A program made the position numbers and the translations under genes. From NCBI GenBank assembly GCA_930633525.1, contig CAKNFP010000001.1, forward strand, positions 846,001 through 910,000: a stretch of 64,000 bases of DNA, given 5' to 3'. The notes beneath the pieces are model-generated. The model made no database searches and had not been told where the DNA came from. It worked only from the letters and a program-made list of their open reading frames with translations. Positions 9,795-17,690 of the stretch are shown in pieces (the stretch's first letter is position 1; every line of letters begins with the position of its first letter). This stretch comes from Hyphomicrobiales bacterium (GTDB taxonomy: Bacteria; Pseudomonadota; Alphaproteobacteria; Rhizobiales; Beijerinckiaceae).

Positions 9795-11660
9795 CTAGCG
9801 CCGCCCGAACAGGCGTTCGATATCGGCAAGCTTCAGCTCGACATAGGTCGGCCGGCCGTGGTTGCACTGGCCGGACAGCGGCGTCACTTCCATATCGCGG
9901 AGAAGTGCGTTCATCTCCTCCGGCTTCAGGCGGCGACCGGAGCGCACGGAGCCATGGCAGGCCATCGTCGCCAGCACATGGTCCAGCCGTTCCTCGAGGG
10001 CACGCGCGTCGCCCCACTCGGTAAGGGCATCGGCGACATCCATCACGAGGCGGCGGATGTCGCCGCCGGCGAGCGCCGCGGGCATCTCGCGCACCGCGAC
10101 TGCGTCCGGCCCGAAGCTTTCAACGACCAGGCCGAGCCCTGCCAGAACCTCGGCCTGCGCATCCAGCCGCTCGACCGCGCCTGAATCGAGTTCGACGACC
10201 TCCGGGATGAGCAGCAATTGGCGCGCGATGCCGTTGGCGGCGCGTTCGCGCTTCATGCGCTCATAGACGAGGCGCTCGTGGGCGGCGTGCTGGTCGACGA
10301 TCACCAGCCCCTCGCGTGTTTGCGCGATGATGTAGTTCTCGTGGATCTGGGCGCGCGCGGCGCCGAGCGGCTGGTCCAGGTCCGCCTCGCTGGGCGCCGT
10401 CGCATGGGCGCTGGCATCCGCGGATAGCGGCGGCGGGGCAAGGCTGGTTGGCTCGCCGAAACCCGTGAGCGGCGCCTGCCAGCCCGTCACGCTGGGGCGT
10501 GGTGTGAAATCACCGGCCTGAAAGGCGCGCTGGGGGAAGGGGGCAAGGCGCCCAGCACCAGCCGTCGGTGGAAGAGTGGCGGGTCGGAAGGTGGCAAATG
10601 TGCGGTCCCCACCGGTCGAGGTGGCGCGATGGCCCGCCCGCACCAGGGCTTCGCGCAGGGCTCCGACGATCAGGCCGCGCACGAGACCGGGGTCGCGGAA
10701 GCGCACCTCCGTCTTGGCGGGATGGACATTCACGTCCACAAGCCGGGGATCGCAATTGACGACGAGGCCGATTGCGGGATGCCTGTCGGACGGCAGCACG
10801 TCCATATAGCCGGCGCGCACCGCGCCGAAGATCAGCTTATCGCGAACCGGGCGGCCATTGACGATGGCGTGGATATGGGCGGCGGTGCCGCGGTGGAAGG
10901 TCGGCAGACCGGCATAACCGCCGAGCGTCACGCCTTCGCGCGTCGCATCGATCGGGATGGCATTGGCGTGGAATTCCGGCCCGAGCAGCCGGCTGAGACG
11001 CCGCAGCAGCGCCTCCTCATCCTCGCCTTCCGCGGGCAGGTCGACGGTGGTGAGATGCTCCCCCGCGACGGTGAAGCGCACGTGGGGATGCGCCATGGCG
11101 AGCCGCTTGACGGCCTCGACGACGGCCTGCGCCTCGGCACGGTCGGTCTTCAGGAATTTGAGGCGAGCGGGCGTGGCGGAAAACAGGTCCGTCACCTCGA
11201 TCCGCGTGCCGGGATTGGCGGCCGCCGGCCGGACCTCGCCCTTCCGTCCGCCATCCACCACGATCTGCCAGCCGTTCGCGCCATCGCGGCGGCGGGTGGT
11301 GATGGAGAGCCGGGCGATGGCGCCGATCGACGGCAGGGCCTCGCCCCGGAAGCCGAGCGAATTGATGGAGAACAGATCGGAGGTTGGCAGTTTCGAGGTG
11401 GCATGCCGCTCGACGGCGAGCGCCAGATCATCCGCCGACATGCCCATGCCATTGTCCGTGACGCGGATCAGACGGCGACCGCCGCCATCAATGACCACCT
11501 CGATGGCGGTCGCGCCGGCGTCGATGGCGTTCTCCACCAACTCCTTGACGGCCGAGGCTGGCCGCTCGACCACCTCGCCCGCGGCGATCTGGTCGATGAG
11601 GACGGGCTCAAGGCGCCGGACAAGGCCGGCCGGCCGTTCGTCGAGGGAGAGAGGACGCAT
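9795..11660 (-). CDS. mutL: DNA mismatch repair protein MutL
   Basis: 621 residues from the ATG at 11660 (a GTG directly before it is an alternative). MutL couples MutS recognition of mismatches to strand removal. The GHKL ATPase is at the N-terminus: IAAGEVVERPASAVKELVEN (about 27-46), DNGMGM (about 73), GFRGEALPSI (about 106). The C-terminal domain carries the endonuclease motif DQHAAHERLVYE at 456-467 plus ACHGS and CNHGRPT, so this is a nicking MutL rather than the E. coli type, as expected in bacteria without MutH. No ribosome site is obvious. Upstream is a repeat-rich spacer, then pgi reading the same way. Confidence 0.96.
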   Translation of the reverse strand: MRPLSLDERPAGLVRRLEPVLIDQIAAGEVVERPASAVKELVENAIDAGATAIEVVIDGGGRRLIRVTDNGMGMSADDLALAVERHATSKLPTSDLFSINSLGFRGEALPSIGAIARLSITTRRRDGANGWQIVVDGGRKGEVRPAAANPGTRIEVTDLFSATPARLKFLKTDRAEAQAVVEAVKRLAMAHPHVRFTVAGEHLTTVDLPAEGEDEEALLRRLSRLLGPEFHANAIPIDATREGVTLGGYAGLPTFHRGTAAHIHAIVNGRPVRDKLIFGAVRAGYMDVLPSDRHPAIGLVVNCDPRLVDVNVHPAKTEVRFRDPGLVRGLIVGALREALVRAGHRATSTGGDRTFATFRPATLPPTAGAGRLAPFPQRAFQAGDFTPRPSVTGWQAPLTGFGEPTSLAPPPLSADASAHATAPSEADLDQPLGAARAQIHENYIIAQTREGLVIVDQHAAHERLVYERMKRERAANGIARQLLLIPEVVELDSGAVERLDAQAEVLAGLGLVVESFGPDAVAVREMPAALAGGDIRRLVMDVADALTEWGDARALEERLDHVLATMACHGSVRSGRRLKPEEMNALLRDMEVTPLSGQCNHGRPTYVELKLADIERLFGRR

Positions 11661-11697
11661 CACGCTGGCAGTCTAGACGATTCGCTCGTCAGCTTCC

Positions 11698-11804
11698 GTG
11701 TCATTCCCGGCGGCGCTTAGCGCCAGGAAGGCAATCCACAACCTGTCCGCGCCCAACCTCCGGATTCCCTTCCCGCCCGGCTTCGCCGGCCGCCGGAATG
11801 ACAG
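11698..11804. repeat. TGTCATTCC...GGAATGACA inverted-repeat element
   Basis: The outer arms TCATTCC (11701-11707) and GGAATGAC (11795-11802) are inverted, and the inside has further GC palindromes (GGCGCTTAGCGCC; CCGGCTTCGCCGG). It belongs to the intergenic palindrome family also seen at 44614-44649. It sits between the mutL start and pgi stop. Confidence 0.7.
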
Positions 11805-11853
11805 TGAGGGAAGCCCACCTCGTGAAGATATCCGTGAACGCTTATCGCTGGCG

Positions 11854-11961
11854 TTCCCTCTCCCATCCGGGAGAGGGACAGGGTGAGGGCTATATCCTCA
11901 TGACGATGTTGACCCCTCACCCGGCACTTCGTGCCGACCTCTCCCCGGCGGGGAGAGGTGA
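11854..11961. repeat. CCCTCTCC / GGGAGAGGG palindromic repeats
   Basis: Two adjoining units: TTCCCTCTCCC-ATCC-GGGAGAGGGACAGGGTGAGGG (11854-11889) and CCCCTCACCCGGCACTTCGTGCCGACCTCTCCCCGGCGGGGAGAGGTGAG (11912-11961). The first is almost identical to 44824-44859, differing mainly in the loop. With the element at 11698-11804 they fill most of the 374-base gap between mutL and pgi; no gene is seen there. Confidence 0.8.
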
Positions 11962-12034
11962 GAGGCGGCGATCGTGGCTCTTACCCCGTTGAGACAGCCG
12001 GGACTGGCCCGGCCATGATGGTGGAGGGAGGGCG

Positions 12035-13357
12035 TCAGGCCTTGCCTTCGGTCAGATACTTCTTAGCGAGGATCTTCGCTTCCTCGACTGCGGGCTGGTC
12101 GAAGGGGTCGAGACCGAGCGCATAGCCGGTGAGGATCGTTTCCAGCATGAAATGCATGAGAAGCTGGCCCATCGCCGTCTCGTTCAGCACCGGCACGTGG
12201 ATGCGCCGCACGGGGCAGCCGTTCTTGGCGAAGGTGTCGATCATGGCGAGCCCCTGGGCCGCCACGAAATCGCCGATGCGCTTGTGAGCAAAACCCGGTT
12301 CGCCCGCACGCTTCGACAAGGCCTCGTCCATCACCGAGCCCTTGCCAGCTACGTCGGTGGTGATCACCGTGAAGAGCTTGTCCTTGGGGCCGGCGAGATA
12401 GAGCTGCTGCTGGCTGTGCTGGTCGACCGGCCCGAGCGCGCCAACGGGCTGCGTGCCCTTGCCGTCCTTGCCGAGGCTCTCCGCCCACAGCTGCACCCAC
12501 CATTTCATGAAGCGCTCAAGCCGGTCGGAATAGGCCATCACGACGGCGATGTCCTTGCCCTCGAGGGTGGCCGCTACATTGAGCGCGGCACCCACGGCGG
12601 CGGGGTTATCCTTGACATCCGTACCGTCACCGAAAGGCGCAAGGGCCCTGGCAGCGCCCGCGCGGATCGCCGCGACATCAATGTTGAGCGCCGCGGCCGG
12701 TATGAGGCCGACATTGCTGAGGACGGAATAGCGACCGCCAACATTCGGATCATGCTCCAGGAAGCTGACGCCCTCGGGGGCGAGCAGATCACGCAGCGCG
12801 TTGCGCTTGCCATCCTTCTGCGGCTCGGACAGGCCGAAGATGAGGTCCTTGGCGCGGTCCCTGAGCCCGGCGCGGTCGAGCGCGGTGAGCACGGCGATCA
12901 CCTGCATCAGCGTCTCGCCGGTGCCGCCCGACTTCGAAACGGCGAAGAAGCGCGTGGTGCCGAGCGGCAGCCGCTCAAGCACGGCCTGATAGGTGAGCGG
13001 GTCGAGATTGTCGAAGAAATGAATGCGTGGGCCATCGCCGAGGCGGCCAAGACCGGGCACCAGATAGTCGGCGAGCTGCGCCAGCGCCTGCGCGCCGAGG
13101 CTCGATCCGCCGACGCCGAGAACCACGATATCGGTGGCGCCCTCACGGAGCTTGGCGGCGGTGGCGCGGATGCTGTCGAGATCATCCGTGGTGGCCGGCA
13201 GGCGGAGCAGGGGAAGGGTGCCCTTGCTCTGGTCCTCGCGAAGGCGCTCGGCGGCGGTGCCCACAGCCGACAGCGCGGCGTCTATGGCGGTTGCCGGCAG
13301 ACCGTGTCCGCCAACCTGTGCGGCCAGGGCAAGATCGATGGACTGGGTGAAACTCAT
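12035..13357 (-). CDS. pgi: glucose-6-phosphate isomerase, short form
   Basis: 440 residues with AGGAG before the ATG. It interconverts glucose 6-phosphate and fructose 6-phosphate. The sugar-isomerase core is clear: VVLGVGGSSLGAQALAQL (about 77-94), FAVSKSGGTGETLMQ (about 138-152, phosphate-binding), FLEHDPNVGGRYSVLS (about 198-213), and QPVGALGPVDQHSQQQLYL (about 300-318, with the catalytic region), ending with the active-site lysine region (FDQPAVEEAKILAKKYL). E. coli Pgi is about 550 aa; this compact form resembles those of Bacillus and some alphaproteobacteria. It lies 84 bases downstream of the M16 pair and may share their transcript. Confidence 0.94.
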   Translation of the reverse strand: MSFTQSIDLALAAQVGGHGLPATAIDAALSAVGTAAERLREDQSKGTLPLLRLPATTDDLDSIRATAAKLREGATDIVVLGVGGSSLGAQALAQLADYLVPGLGRLGDGPRIHFFDNLDPLTYQAVLERLPLGTTRFFAVSKSGGTGETLMQVIAVLTALDRAGLRDRAKDLIFGLSEPQKDGKRNALRDLLAPEGVSFLEHDPNVGGRYSVLSNVGLIPAAALNIDVAAIRAGAARALAPFGDGTDVKDNPAAVGAALNVAATLEGKDIAVVMAYSDRLERFMKWWVQLWAESLGKDGKGTQPVGALGPVDQHSQQQLYLAGPKDKLFTVITTDVAGKGSVMDEALSKRAGEPGFAHKRIGDFVAAQGLAMIDTFAKNGCPVRRIHVPVLNETAMGQLLMHFMLETILTGYALGLDPFDQPAVEEAKILAKKYLTEGKA

Positions 13358-13441
13358 GCGCCACTCCTGTCGGCCAATAAGGCTATGGGTAGGAACGGCT
13401 CCGGGGAAGGGAGGTTCCGCAAGTCTGATAACGGCGGGTTA

Positions 13442-14716
13442 TTACAATCCGATGGGCCGACCGGCGACCACGACGAGCGGATCCCCGCTTCCGAAAAGGC
13501 GCTTCGCCGCGCGGTTGAGATCATCCATCGTCACCGCTTCCACCAGCGCGTTGCGGCGATCGATATAGTCGATGCCGAGGCCGTCGATCGCGATATGCAC
13601 GAGCTGGCGGGCGATCTTGGTCGATGTATCGAAATGCAGTGCATAAGAGCCGATGAGGAACTGCTTCGCCTTGCCGAATTCCTCCTCGCTCGCGCCATCC
13701 TTCACCAGACGGTCGATCTCGCTCTTGATGACGCTGAGCGCTTCACCCGCGCGTTCGTTCTTGGTGGCCGTGCCGCCCATGAAGAGGGGGCATTGGCGCA
13801 GCGGATGGAGTGATGTCCACACGCTGTAGGCGAGGCCGCGCTTCTCGCGCACCTCCTGGAACAGGCGGGAGGTGAAGGTGCCGCCACCGAGAATGTGGTT
13901 GGCAATATAGCCGGCCATGTAGTCCGGATCCTGCCGCGCGAGCCCGGGCAGGCCGAAGCGCACCACGGATTGCGGCACGTCGATGTCGACGATGGCATGT
14001 TTGCCGAGATTGCCGAGGGTGAGCGGGCTGACCGGCGCGAGTTCAGCCCCGGCCGGCAGGTCGCTGAAAAGCTGGTCAAGACGCTTGCCGAGGGTATCGG
14101 CATCAATCGCGCCGACGACGGCGACGTAGAGATTGCCCCGTGAGAAACCATGCTTGTGCAGGGCGCCTACATCGTCCCGGCTGACGGTCCCCAGGCTCTC
14201 GATCGTGCCACGTACGGGATGCGCGTAGGGATGCCCGCCGCAGGCTTCGGTGAAGAAGGCGCGGTTCGCAAGGCTGTCGGGGTCCTTCGCCTCGTGGCGG
14301 AGGCCGGCAAGGATCTGTTCGCGCACGCGCTCCACCGCGTCGGTGTCGAAGCGCGGCCGGGTGAGGGCAAGACGGAACAGGTCGAAGGCCTCGTCCGCGT
14401 GCCGCGTCAAGGTCTTGAGGGCGCCGTGCCAGCTGTCGCGATCGGCGTTGAAATGGAGCTCGATGGCGCGATCCGCCAGGCGCTCCTGGAACTGGTCGCC
14501 GGTGAGTTCGCCCGCGCCTTCGTCGAGAAGGCCGGCCATCAGCGCGGCGGTGCCCGCCTTGCCGTCTGCGTCCTGCGCCGCGCCACCGAGGAATGCGACC
14601 TCCATGGCGATGAGCGGAATGGCATGTTCCTCGACAAGCCAGGCCTCGATGCCGCCGGGCGAAACAACCCGTTGCACGGCGCGCGAGGCGGCGGAGGATT
14701 CACGAACGGTCATCAT
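13442..14716 (-). CDS. M16 peptidase family protein, non-catalytic partner
   Basis: 424 residues with the two-domain M16 (insulinase-like) fold: N-terminal half through about residue 220 and C-terminal half with YIANHILGGGTFTSRLFQEVREKRGLAYSVW (about 270-300). The zinc signature HxxEH is absent; the aligned stretch reads GTAALMAGLLDEGAG. In the family such proteins pair with an active M16 subunit to form a heterodimer. The R/Y substrate-binding motif region (REKRGLAYSVW) is retained, which fits the usual split in which one subunit carries the zinc site and the other the R-Y pair. The active partner lies 21 bases upstream. Confidence 0.88.
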   Translation of the reverse strand: MMTVRESSAASRAVQRVVSPGGIEAWLVEEHAIPLIAMEVAFLGGAAQDADGKAGTAALMAGLLDEGAGELTGDQFQERLADRAIELHFNADRDSWHGALKTLTRHADEAFDLFRLALTRPRFDTDAVERVREQILAGLRHEAKDPDSLANRAFFTEACGGHPYAHPVRGTIESLGTVSRDDVGALHKHGFSRGNLYVAVVGAIDADTLGKRLDQLFSDLPAGAELAPVSPLTLGNLGKHAIVDIDVPQSVVRFGLPGLARQDPDYMAGYIANHILGGGTFTSRLFQEVREKRGLAYSVWTSLHPLRQCPLFMGGTATKNERAGEALSVIKSEIDRLVKDGASEEEFGKAKQFLIGSYALHFDTSTKIARQLVHIAIDGLGIDYIDRRNALVEAVTMDDLNRAAKRLFGSGDPLVVVAGRPIGL

Positions 14717-14737
14717 GCATCTCGCTTCTGAATGGCG

Positions 14738-16063
14738 TCAGGCGCGGCGCGGCTCAAGATAGCCGGTCACAGCGTGTCCCTTGTGGATGAAGCGCTCGCC
14801 GACGTCGCGGATCTCGTCGGCCGTCACCTCTTCGATGCGCTGGGTCCACAGCTTCACGTCCTCGACGCTTTCGCCGATGGCGAGCGACGAGCCGAAAAGC
14901 CGTGCGAGATGCGCCTGGCTGTCCTGCGCGTAAACCATCTCGGCGACAAAGCGGGTCTTGGCCCGCTCCAGCTCCTCGTTGGATACGCCGCGCGCGAGGA
15001 AGGCCGCGACGGCCGCGTTGATGGCGGCTTCAAGCGCCTCGAGCGTCACACCCGGGCGGGGAGCGGCGTGGATGACGAACTGTCCGGCATCGAGCAGCGA
15101 GCCATAGTAATAGGCGCCCGCGGAAACGGCGATTTCCTGTTCGAGCACGAGGCCGCGATACAGCGCCGAGGTCTGACCGCCGCCGAGGATCTCGGCCAGC
15201 AGCTCGAGCGCGTAGCTCTCCCGTCCCTCCTGACTGCGAGACGAAGGCACGAGATAGCTCTGCTGCAGATAGGGCTGCTCGACCTTCTCGTCGGTCACCG
15301 TGACGCGCCGCGAGGCATTGAGGACGGGCTCGCGCGGCCGACGCCGTTCAGGACGCGCCCCGCGGGCCGGCACCTTGCCGTAGGTTTCCTCGGCCAGTGC
15401 GCGCACGCCCTCCGCCTCGACATCGCCAGCGACGACCAGAATAGCGTTTTCCGGGGTGTAGAACCGCTTGTAATAGTCAAGTGCGTCGTCGCGCGTCAGG
15501 CCCTCGATTTCGTGCATCCAGCCGATGATGGGCGTGCCATAGGGGTGATGGACGAACAGCGAGGCCGAAAGCGCCTCGGCGAGCTGGGCGCCGGGATCGG
15601 TTTCCACGCGCATGCGCCGCTCTTCCAGCACAACATCGCGCTCCGGACCGACCACGTCCTCGTCGAAGGCAAGGCCGTTCATCCGGTCTGCCTCGAAACG
15701 CATCATGGTGCCGAGATGCTCCTTCGCCACCCGCTGGAAATACGCGGTGTAGTCGTAGGAGGTGAAAGCGTTCTCCTGGCCGCCGAGGCTCGCCACCACC
15801 TGCGAGAACTCGCCGGCAGGATGCGTGGCCGTGCCCTTGAACATCAGATGCTCAAGGAAATGGGCGATGCCGGATTTCAGCGGCGGATCATCGGCTGAAC
15901 CGTTGCAATACCAGACCATATGGGTCACCACCGGGACGCGCCGGTCCGGGATGACCACGACTTCAAGCCCATTGCCGAGGGTGAAGGAAGACACCTGCGG
16001 GCCGCCACCCGTGGCCGAAGGGGAAACAGCGGGATTGAGGCCGGCGAGCGGTGTTGAGGGCAT
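14738..16063 (-). CDS. M16 family zinc peptidase, catalytic subunit
   Basis: 441 residues. The inverted zinc motif is complete: GIAHFLEHLMFKG at about 66-78 (HFLEH), with the third ligand Glu expected about 76 residues later (DVVLEERRMRVETDP, about 148). It begins NGLEVVVIPDRRVPVVTHMVW, typical of processing-peptidase-like M16 enzymes. There is no obvious signal peptide, but the family members of this pair are usually periplasmic or membrane-associated, so location is uncertain. It is followed after 21 bases by the zinc-less partner; the two very probably form a heterodimer. Confidence 0.93.
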   Translation of the reverse strand: MPSTPLAGLNPAVSPSATGGGPQVSSFTLGNGLEVVVIPDRRVPVVTHMVWYCNGSADDPPLKSGIAHFLEHLMFKGTATHPAGEFSQVVASLGGQENAFTSYDYTAYFQRVAKEHLGTMMRFEADRMNGLAFDEDVVGPERDVVLEERRMRVETDPGAQLAEALSASLFVHHPYGTPIIGWMHEIEGLTRDDALDYYKRFYTPENAILVVAGDVEAEGVRALAEETYGKVPARGARPERRRPREPVLNASRRVTVTDEKVEQPYLQQSYLVPSSRSQEGRESYALELLAEILGGGQTSALYRGLVLEQEIAVSAGAYYYGSLLDAGQFVIHAAPRPGVTLEALEAAINAAVAAFLARGVSNEELERAKTRFVAEMVYAQDSQAHLARLFGSSLAIGESVEDVKLWTQRIEEVTADEIRDVGERFIHKGHAVTGYLEPRRA

Positions 16064-16172
16064 CAGCAGCTCTTCAGGATGAGGACGCGAACCGCGCTAC
16101 CGTAGCGCGATCCCGTTTTGGGGTACAACACAGGATCGTACGGTGGTGTGAAAGCCACGATCCAACGCCAGA

Positions 16173-16200
16173 CAACGCCCCTCTTGAAAGAGGAGCGTTG
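16173..16200. terminator. hairpin downstream of the secreted unknown gene
   Basis: CAACGCCCCTCTT (16173-16185) and AAGAGGAGCGTTG (16188-16200) pair with a single mismatch and a two-base gap. It lies about 70 bases past the stop of the minus-strand gene ending at 16274 and before the M16 gene start at 16063. No T tract follows on either strand, so it may be an attenuating or RNA-protecting hairpin rather than a classic terminator. Confidence 0.4.
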
Positions 16201-16273
16201 CTGAAAGCTAAGCTTCGTCGGTGTCAATTTCAATCAAGCGCGATCGCGACGTCGCGTTTATCGAGCGGTACGG

Positions 16274-16954
16274 TTAGCGGCTACCCGCCTGCTGCCGGAT
16301 GAACTCACGCTCGATATCGCCTGGCGATTCGCGAACGATAGGCGTTCCCTTGCCGTCACCGAGCGGCGCATTCGCCGACGGTATGCGGTAGCCCTTCGGA
16401 GGTTCGGCGAGCGAGTTACGGCCCGGTTCCTTTCCGTAGGCGAGGTTGGATTTCTGCTCCATCGCGTGCCCGTTGTTGCGAAGCACGTCAGGATTCACGA
16501 GGAGTTCCTCGCGGCAGTTGTCGCCCATGCAGCTTCTGGCGCGCTCTCCTGGCGCATACGCTCCGGAACCGGCGCGGCGGCCAGCACGAATCTGATCCAC
16601 GCTGAGCGCGCGGCCGTCATAGCTGTCATTGCGAACAGGAACCGGCTGCCGGGCCTCGCGCTGCGCGCGGCGGGCGGCCGCAACGTCGGGATCATTCGGC
16701 CAGTTGCCATCACGGGCGTTGGCCGCGGCGCGGGGCGCCGGGAGATTGCCGGCACCGGGCGGGATCACGAGAGGCGCACGCTCACGATATTCGATCGGGG
16801 CGCGATCTTCCTCGATAATACCGAGCCTCCCAAGGACGTCCTTCATGAAGACGCCAGATGTGTCCTGCGCCGAGGCAGGTGTCGCACTGGCCATGAGCCC
16901 AAGCATCAAGGCGGCGACTGGCAGTCCCCATGTCCTTACGTCGAGACGCGTCAT
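16274..16954 (-). CDS. secreted protein of unknown function
   Basis: 226 residues from the ATG at 16954, chosen because AGGA lies 8 bases upstream and the N-terminus is then a clean signal peptide (LPVAALMLGLMASATPASA, cleavage about residue 30); the frame extends 38 codons further upstream without merit. The mature protein is polar, proline- and arginine-rich, with a GIIEEDRAPIEYRERAPLVIPP segment and two cysteines in SCMGDNCREELL that could pair in the periplasm. I do not recognise a domain. Similar signal-peptide proteins starting '...DVLGRLGIIEEDRPPIDYRERAPLVVPP' are common beside ileS-lspA and M16 genes in Hyphomicrobiales, which suggests an envelope role, not a known one. Confidence 0.75.
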   Translation of the reverse strand: MTRLDVRTWGLPVAALMLGLMASATPASAQDTSGVFMKDVLGRLGIIEEDRAPIEYRERAPLVIPPGAGNLPAPRAAANARDGNWPNDPDVAAARRAQREARQPVPVRNDSYDGRALSVDQIRAGRRAGSGAYAPGERARSCMGDNCREELLVNPDVLRNNGHAMEQKSNLAYGKEPGRNSLAEPPKGYRIPSANAPLGDGKGTPIVRESPGDIEREFIRQQAGSR

Positions 16955-17074
16955 GATGTTAGTCCTACTCTCATGTCGGCAGCGCTTGATCAGTGTTGTT
17001 GACATGATGCGGCAACAGTGAGGCGCCGCCCAGCAAAAATCATAACAAACACCGTGATCGGGCCACATCTCCCC

Positions 17075-17101
17075 TAAATAACCCGTCAGTACTCTGACGG
17101 G
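17075..17101 (-). terminator. probable terminator of ileS-lspA
   Basis: Read on the minus strand, CCCGTCA-GAGTAC-TGACGGG (17101-17082) forms a 7-bp GC-rich stem and is followed by TTATTTA. It lies 65 bases after the lspA stop. Confidence 0.55.
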
Positions 17102-17165
17102 CAGCTCTCCACCCCTTCATACCAGCCGCGCCGCTCATCGAGAAGCCCGTGTGAGGAAGCTTCCT

Positions 17166-17690
17166 TCAAGAGGTCGTGTCTGGACCGGATGCCTGGGAGT
17201 TCGAGGCGTTCGCGCGCCGATGCTCCAGGAACAGGGCGTCATATAGAATGCCGATGACGCCTGCGACAATCGCCGCATCGGCAATGTTGAAGACATACCA
17301 GCTATATCCAAAGGCGTGAAGATGCGCAAAATCGAGCACCGCGCCATAGGTGGCGCGATCAACGGCATTGCCGAGCGCCCCGCCGATGATGAGGCCGATG
17401 GCGACTGCCATGAGCCCCGTCTTGATGCGCCTCAGCCAAATACCCAGCCCGATGGCGGCTGCCAGCGACAGGATGACGAGCACCCATGGGCCGATAGGCC
17501 CCTCCTGCTGGAACAGGCCGTAGGAGACGCCCCGGTTCCAGACCAGCATGAGATCGAAGAACGGCGTGACCGCGATGGGCGGCCGGGCGCCGATATCGAC
17601 GACATGATAGAGCCAGAGTTTCGACGCCTGGTCGGCGACGAAAGTCAGGCCGGCCAGGAGAGCACCCAGACGGGCGGGCGACATGCTCAT
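17166..17690 (-). CDS. lspA: lipoprotein signal peptidase
   Basis: 174 residues from the ATG at 17690, which overlaps the ileS stop as ATGA; the frame extends eight codons upstream inside ileS but the overlap start is the natural one. LspA cleaves the signal peptide of prolipoproteins after diacylglyceryl transfer, in the inner membrane. Four hydrophobic segments are visible. The two catalytic aspartates are in the family motifs [15 protein letters not shown] (about residue 115) and [13 protein letters not shown] (about residue 138). Translational coupling to ileS is a classic arrangement. Confidence 0.95.
   Translation of the reverse strand: MSMSPARLGALLAGLTFVADQASKLWLYHVVDIGARPPIAVTPFFDLMLVWNRGVSYGLFQQEGPIGPWVLVILSLAAAIGLGIWLRRIKTGLMAVAIGLIIGGALGNAVDRATYGAVLDFAHLHAFGYSWYVFNIADAAIVAGVIGILYDALFLEHRRANASNSQASGPDTTS

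Noticed and set aside
11698..12034. Possible CRISPR array from the repeated CCCTCTCC units
   Set aside because: Units are palindromic intergenic repeats of uneven spacing with no unique spacers and no cas genes.
12152..13813. 553-codon open frame opposite pgi
   Set aside because: Antisense to pgi and the M16 gene end; no independent start signal.
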